A DNA stretch of 64,000 bases from contig JAEZQK010000118.1 of the NCBI GenBank assembly GCA_023413135.1, positions 40,930-104,929 of the forward strand. Direction: 5' to 3'. The notes beneath the pieces were generated by a model. The model was not told the DNA's origin. It worked only from the letters and a program-made list of their open reading frames with translations, and made no database searches. The DNA is from Bacillota bacterium (GTDB lineage Bacteria; Bacillota; Clostridia; Christensenellales; Aristaeellaceae). Every line of letters begins with the position of its first letter. Position 1 is the stretch's first letter. The translations under genes were made by a program, and so were the position numbers. Shown here in pieces: positions 61,394 to 64,000 of the stretch.

Positions 61394-62263
61394 TTATCCC
61401 TTGGAGGCACCCAGCGTCAAGCCGCCGATGAGAAACCTTTGTGTGAAGGCGTACAAAACGACCAGCGGAAGGATGGAAATAATAATGGCCGCCATCTGTG
61501 CGTTGGGTGCGATGATGTCAATGCCGGAGGTGCCGTCGGTGGCAAAGGCCAAGCTCTTTAGCACCATGGGCAGGGTATACTTCTTCGCGTCGGTGATGAT
61601 GGTCACCGGCAGCATCAGGGCGTTCCATTTCCCAATGAACTCCAGAAAGGTGATGGCGGCAAGACCGGGGATGGACAGGGGCAGATAAATGCTGGCCAGG
61701 ATCTTAAGCTCCGTGGCGCTATCGATGCGGCCCGACTCCGCCAGGGATTCGGGAACGCTGAGGAAATAATTGCGCATCAGCAGTATGGAAAAGCCGGAGA
61801 CCAGGCCATTGACGATCAGGCCTGTATACGTGTTCAACAGGCTCAGCTGCTTGTTCAGCGAATAGATGGAAATCAGCGTCAGGTCGCCGGGGATCATCAT
61901 GGTAAAGAGGATCACGGTGGAAATAGCCCGCCGGAAGGGCAGGTCACGCTGCACCAGCACATAGCCGGCCAGGGCGGAGAGGATCACCTGGATGAAGGTG
62001 GCAATAACCGAAACGAAGGAGGAGTTGGTAAAAGCCTGGGAAAGGTTGGCCCGCTGCCAGATGGTTGAGAAGCCTTCCACCGAAAACTCCTTGGGCCAGA
62101 GGATGATCCCGGGTTCCATGGAGCCAAGCCGCGTGGAAAAGGAAACGGCCAGCACGTTGACCATGGGAATAATCATGGTGAAGAATACCAGAAAAAGCAA
62201 GATCCCGTTCCATAATTTCAGCCCGGGAGACAGCTCGTTGCGAAACGCTTTTGACTGCGCCAT
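61394..62263 (-). CDS. ABC permease, LplC/YtcP-like
   Basis: A 289-aa carbohydrate-type permease with about six membrane segments. The coupling loop ESGRIDSATELKILASIYLPLSIPGLA lies near 178-204 and the start has SFSTRLGSMEPGIILWPKEFSVEGF typical of the LplC group. ATG at 62263 follows GGGGG. Its stop is 36 bp before the PHP gene start. Confidence 0.9.
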   Translation of the reverse strand: MAQSKAFRNELSPGLKLWNGILLFLVFFTMIIPMVNVLAVSFSTRLGSMEPGIILWPKEFSVEGFSTIWQRANLSQAFTNSSFVSVIATFIQVILSALAGYVLVQRDLPFRRAISTVILFTMMIPGDLTLISIYSLNKQLSLLNTYTGLIVNGLVSGFSILLMRNYFLSVPESLAESGRIDSATELKILASIYLPLSIPGLAAITFLEFIGKWNALMLPVTIITDAKKYTLPMVLKSLAFATDGTSGIDIIAPNAQMAAIIISILPLVVLYAFTQRFLIGGLTLGASKG

Positions 62264-62278
62264 GACAATACCCCCTTT

Positions 62279-63217
62279 TTAATAGCCGCTGTCCCTGTCA
62301 TATTTGGCCAGCCGCCGTATGACGGTAGAGATCACGACGGTGGTCATCAGTACCACCGTGGCGGCCGCGGTGGCTTTTCCCACCCGCATCTGCAGAATTC
62401 CTTCTTCATAAATGTATAAAAGCAGGCTGCGGATTTGATCCTTGATGGCCGGACGGCTCAAAATGAATACCTGGTCGAAATTCCGCAGGACGCTCGTGGC
62501 GCCAATGACCAGCAGCGTTTTGACGGTGGGGCCCAATTGCGGGAGGATGATATGGCGGATCTGCCCCATCCTGGTGGCGCCGTCGATGCGGGCGGCCTCA
62601 TAAATAGTGGGATCAATGGTTACGATGCTGGCCATTAAAAGCACCACAAAATACCCTGCCTGCTTCCAGGCATTGGTGAACAATATCACCGGGCGGCCCC
62701 AGGCGGCCGTGGTGAAAAAGCCGATCCGCTCCAACCCCAGTTGAGTCAGCACCGTGTTTGTAAGGCCTGTGGCGGACAGCACATAAATCCACACGCCGCC
62801 TACAACCGTCCAGGAGAACAGGTAGGGCAAAAAGGTCACCGTCTGGAGGACTGACTTGACGGCTTTCCTACGCACTTCGTTGACGCAGATGGCCAGCACC
62901 ACCGCCACCGCCAGATTGATCAAAAGGGAGAAGGTGCCAATGTACACCGAGTTGAAAAAGGCCTGGCGGAACTGAAAATCCTTGAAGATGTCCGCGTAAT
63001 TTTTAAGGCCTATGAACTGGGGCGTGCCGATCAGGCGCTCCTTTTGCAGGCTTTGTATAAACCCAAGCGCCAGCGGATAAAAGGAAAAGATGACGAAATA
63101 TAAAAATACCGGCAGAAGCATCATATAGATCCATCTGTACTGCCGGACCCGTCTATACAAAAGGCGGCGTTTGCGCCTTTTTTGGTCCCTTTGCGCCGTC
63201 GTAATTACGGTTTCCAT
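62279..63217 (-). CDS. ABC permease, LplB-like
   Basis: A 312-aa permease with about six membrane segments. The coupling loop is EAARIDGATRMGQIRHIILPQL near 224-245, and the N-terminus reads YRWIYMMLLPVFLYFVIFSFYPL, as in LplB proteins. ATG at 63217 follows AAAGGGGAAG. It lies 15 bp before the LplC-like gene. No ATPase gene is present in the visible part. Confidence 0.9.
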   Translation of the reverse strand: METVITTAQRDQKRRKRRLLYRRVRQYRWIYMMLLPVFLYFVIFSFYPLALGFIQSLQKERLIGTPQFIGLKNYADIFKDFQFRQAFFNSVYIGTFSLLINLAVAVVLAICVNEVRRKAVKSVLQTVTFLPYLFSWTVVGGVWIYVLSATGLTNTVLTQLGLERIGFFTTAAWGRPVILFTNAWKQAGYFVVLLMASIVTIDPTIYEAARIDGATRMGQIRHIILPQLGPTVKTLLVIGATSVLRNFDQVFILSRPAIKDQIRSLLLYIYEEGILQMRVGKATAAATVVLMTTVVISTVIRRLAKYDRDSGY

Positions 63218-63295
63218 TTCACTTCCCCTTTCGACCCAAGGAGCATGAACACAGCGGGATCGCCTTATCCCGGGCATTATGCTTTTGCGGCTTAA

Positions 63296-63418
63296 CGGGC
63301 GATTGATAATCACCCCTACGGCTGCAAAGAGTATATTGACTTTTCTTCCGGTTCCTGTGTGCCCCGGTAGACACAATAACTATCGATATACGGCGTAGGG
63401 GCGATTATCAATCGCCCG
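63296..63418. repeat. Palindromic repeat pair (GTAGGGGCGATT type)
   Basis: Arms at 63296-63322 and 63392-63418 are inverted copies with two mismatches and match the arms at 19541-19620. The pair sits between the binding-protein and permease genes of one operon. Confidence 0.8.
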
Positions 63419-63462
63419 CCTAAACTACTTGACACAACCCATGTTCGTTTCAGAGCGGTCTG

Positions 63463-63492
63463 AGGGGCTGCTCCTGTATAAGAGCAGCCCCT
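63463..63492 (-). terminator. Intra-operon hairpin after the binding-protein gene
   Basis: AGGGGCTGCTC and its complement around an 8-nt loop, 22 bp after the binding-protein stop. It lacks a T tract on the minus strand, so it probably trims or stabilises the binding-protein mRNA. Confidence 0.55.
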
Positions 63493-63513
63493 ATCCATTG
63501 GGTTTTTGCCTAC

Positions 63514-64000
63514 TTACTTGATGATCTCCAATTGCTTCAGTTCATCCTGCATGGCTTTGACACCGTCGGCGGCCGTCATGGAGCCGTTGATGATCTGGGT
63601 GGCATACTTGGCAATGGCATCCCGGCACTTGCTGGTATTGGCGTCGTTCAGTTCCGTGGAGGCGTATTGCAGGTACTCCATGGCCTTTTCAAAGCCGGGG
63701 TTCCAGCCAATGGGATTGACGAATTGGTTGCTCACAGGCACGGGAGCGCCATGGTCCTTGCCGTGGGATGCGCCGACTTCCGTCAGAACCACCTTGCTGT
63801 CCACAAGGTTCCAGTCGTGGCCTTCGATGCCGATGGAGAGCAGCTCGCCGCCAAACTGGGTGGCGAAGTATTCCAGGGCTTTGAAGGCGCCTTCGGGGTT
63901 CTTGGCGTTGGCGGGAATGATCCAAATGGAGGGATCGCCGCGGGTGAGCATGTAATCGGTGGATTCGCCTTTGGTGCCCGGCAGGGGATAGGCTTCGTAC
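63514..64000 (-). CDS. ABC extracellular solute-binding protein (partial, 5' end outside window)
   Basis: The C-terminal 161 residues of a LipO-type binding protein. YEAYPLPGTKGESTDYMLTR, SIWIIPANAKNPEGAFKALEYF and NPGFEKAMEYLQYAS are typical of the C-lobe. It belongs to the LplB/LplC permeases that follow. The signal peptide and N-lobe lie beyond the right edge. Confidence 0.88.
   Translation of the reverse strand, partial: YEAYPLPGTKGESTDYMLTRGDPSIWIIPANAKNPEGAFKALEYFATQFGGELLSIGIEGHDWNLVDSKVVLTEVGASHGKDHGAPVPVSNQFVNPIGWNPGFEKAMEYLQYASTELNDANTSKCRDAIAKYATQIINGSMTAADGVKAMQDELKQLEIIK

Overview
The window looks like chromosome of an anaerobic, low-to-mid GC Gram-positive bacterium of the Clostridia. 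The evidence is the gene families (SigI/RsgI, BlaI/M56 pairs, NitT/TauT and LplBC-type transporters, DUF2975/XRE pairs, Acr3-ArsA-ArsD, a GlpAB/DUF1667-type redox operon), strong AGGAGG ribosome binding sites, frequent GTG and TTG starts, and TTGACA/TATAAT promoters. An uncultured gut or sediment lineage is plausible, but the species cannot be named from sequence alone. No rRNA, tRNA, CRISPR array, phage or transposase gene was seen.

Layout. (1) 1-1887: a VanH-type D-lactate dehydrogenase, cut by the left edge, divergent from a VanW homologue. This looks like the flank of a glycopeptide-resistance type locus. (2) 2011-7712: a TetR operon with a flavodoxin, an FMN-binding protein and a membrane protein; a chemoreceptor; an unrecognised 373-aa protein. 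(3) 7766-10053: a LysR regulator divergent from a split (two-gene) chromate transporter, with a large hairpin element between them. (4) 10048-19391: a 9-kb arsenic island. It holds arsA, arsD, acr3, three arsR, a CoA-disulfide reductase-rhodanese fusion, arsM, an ArsN-like acetyltransferase, a MarR regulator and an ArsP-like permease, and several of its promoters carry clear operators. (5) 19500-23440: a palindromic repeat pair, then a promoter, cobalamin riboswitch and terminator ahead of btuFCD and a corrinoid adenosyltransferase. (6) 23744-32827: a BlaI repressor followed by two tandem paralogues of about 970 aa. These join a BlaR1-like M56 protease to a repeat-rich middle domain and an ABC-type solute-binding domain. 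Two sugar-type ABC permeases and a HlyD-like adaptor follow. This is the most unusual system in the window. (7) 32940-43691: sugar catabolism: a GatY/GatD-like pair, aldo/keto reductase and aldose epimerase, then GH1, GH13, a frameshifted GH36 and a GPH symporter behind a palindromic operator. (8) 43712-46398: a secreted protein of unknown function and a DUF2975/XRE pair. (9) 46437-56831: LarA, DUF1667, two FAD oxidoreductases and a NitT/TauT ABC importer, divergent from a LacI regulator, with a LacI-type operator between. (10) 56913-59669: RsgI, SigI and a secreted protein. (11) 60057-64000: a PHP-domain phosphoesterase with an LplB/LplC-type ABC transporter, whose binding protein is cut by the right edge.

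How the parts may work together. The ars genes cover As(III) extrusion (Acr3 with the ArsAD pump ATPase and chaperone) and a methylation branch (ArsM, ArsN-like, ArsP-like), each under its own sensors. The BlaI/M56-binding-protein operon suggests that nutrient binding outside the cell could be coupled directly to intramembrane proteolysis and derepression of the same transporter. The LarA operon pairs uptake of a small organic acid or similar compound with racemisation and flavin-linked oxidation. Functions are inferred from motifs read by eye; no database search was possible.
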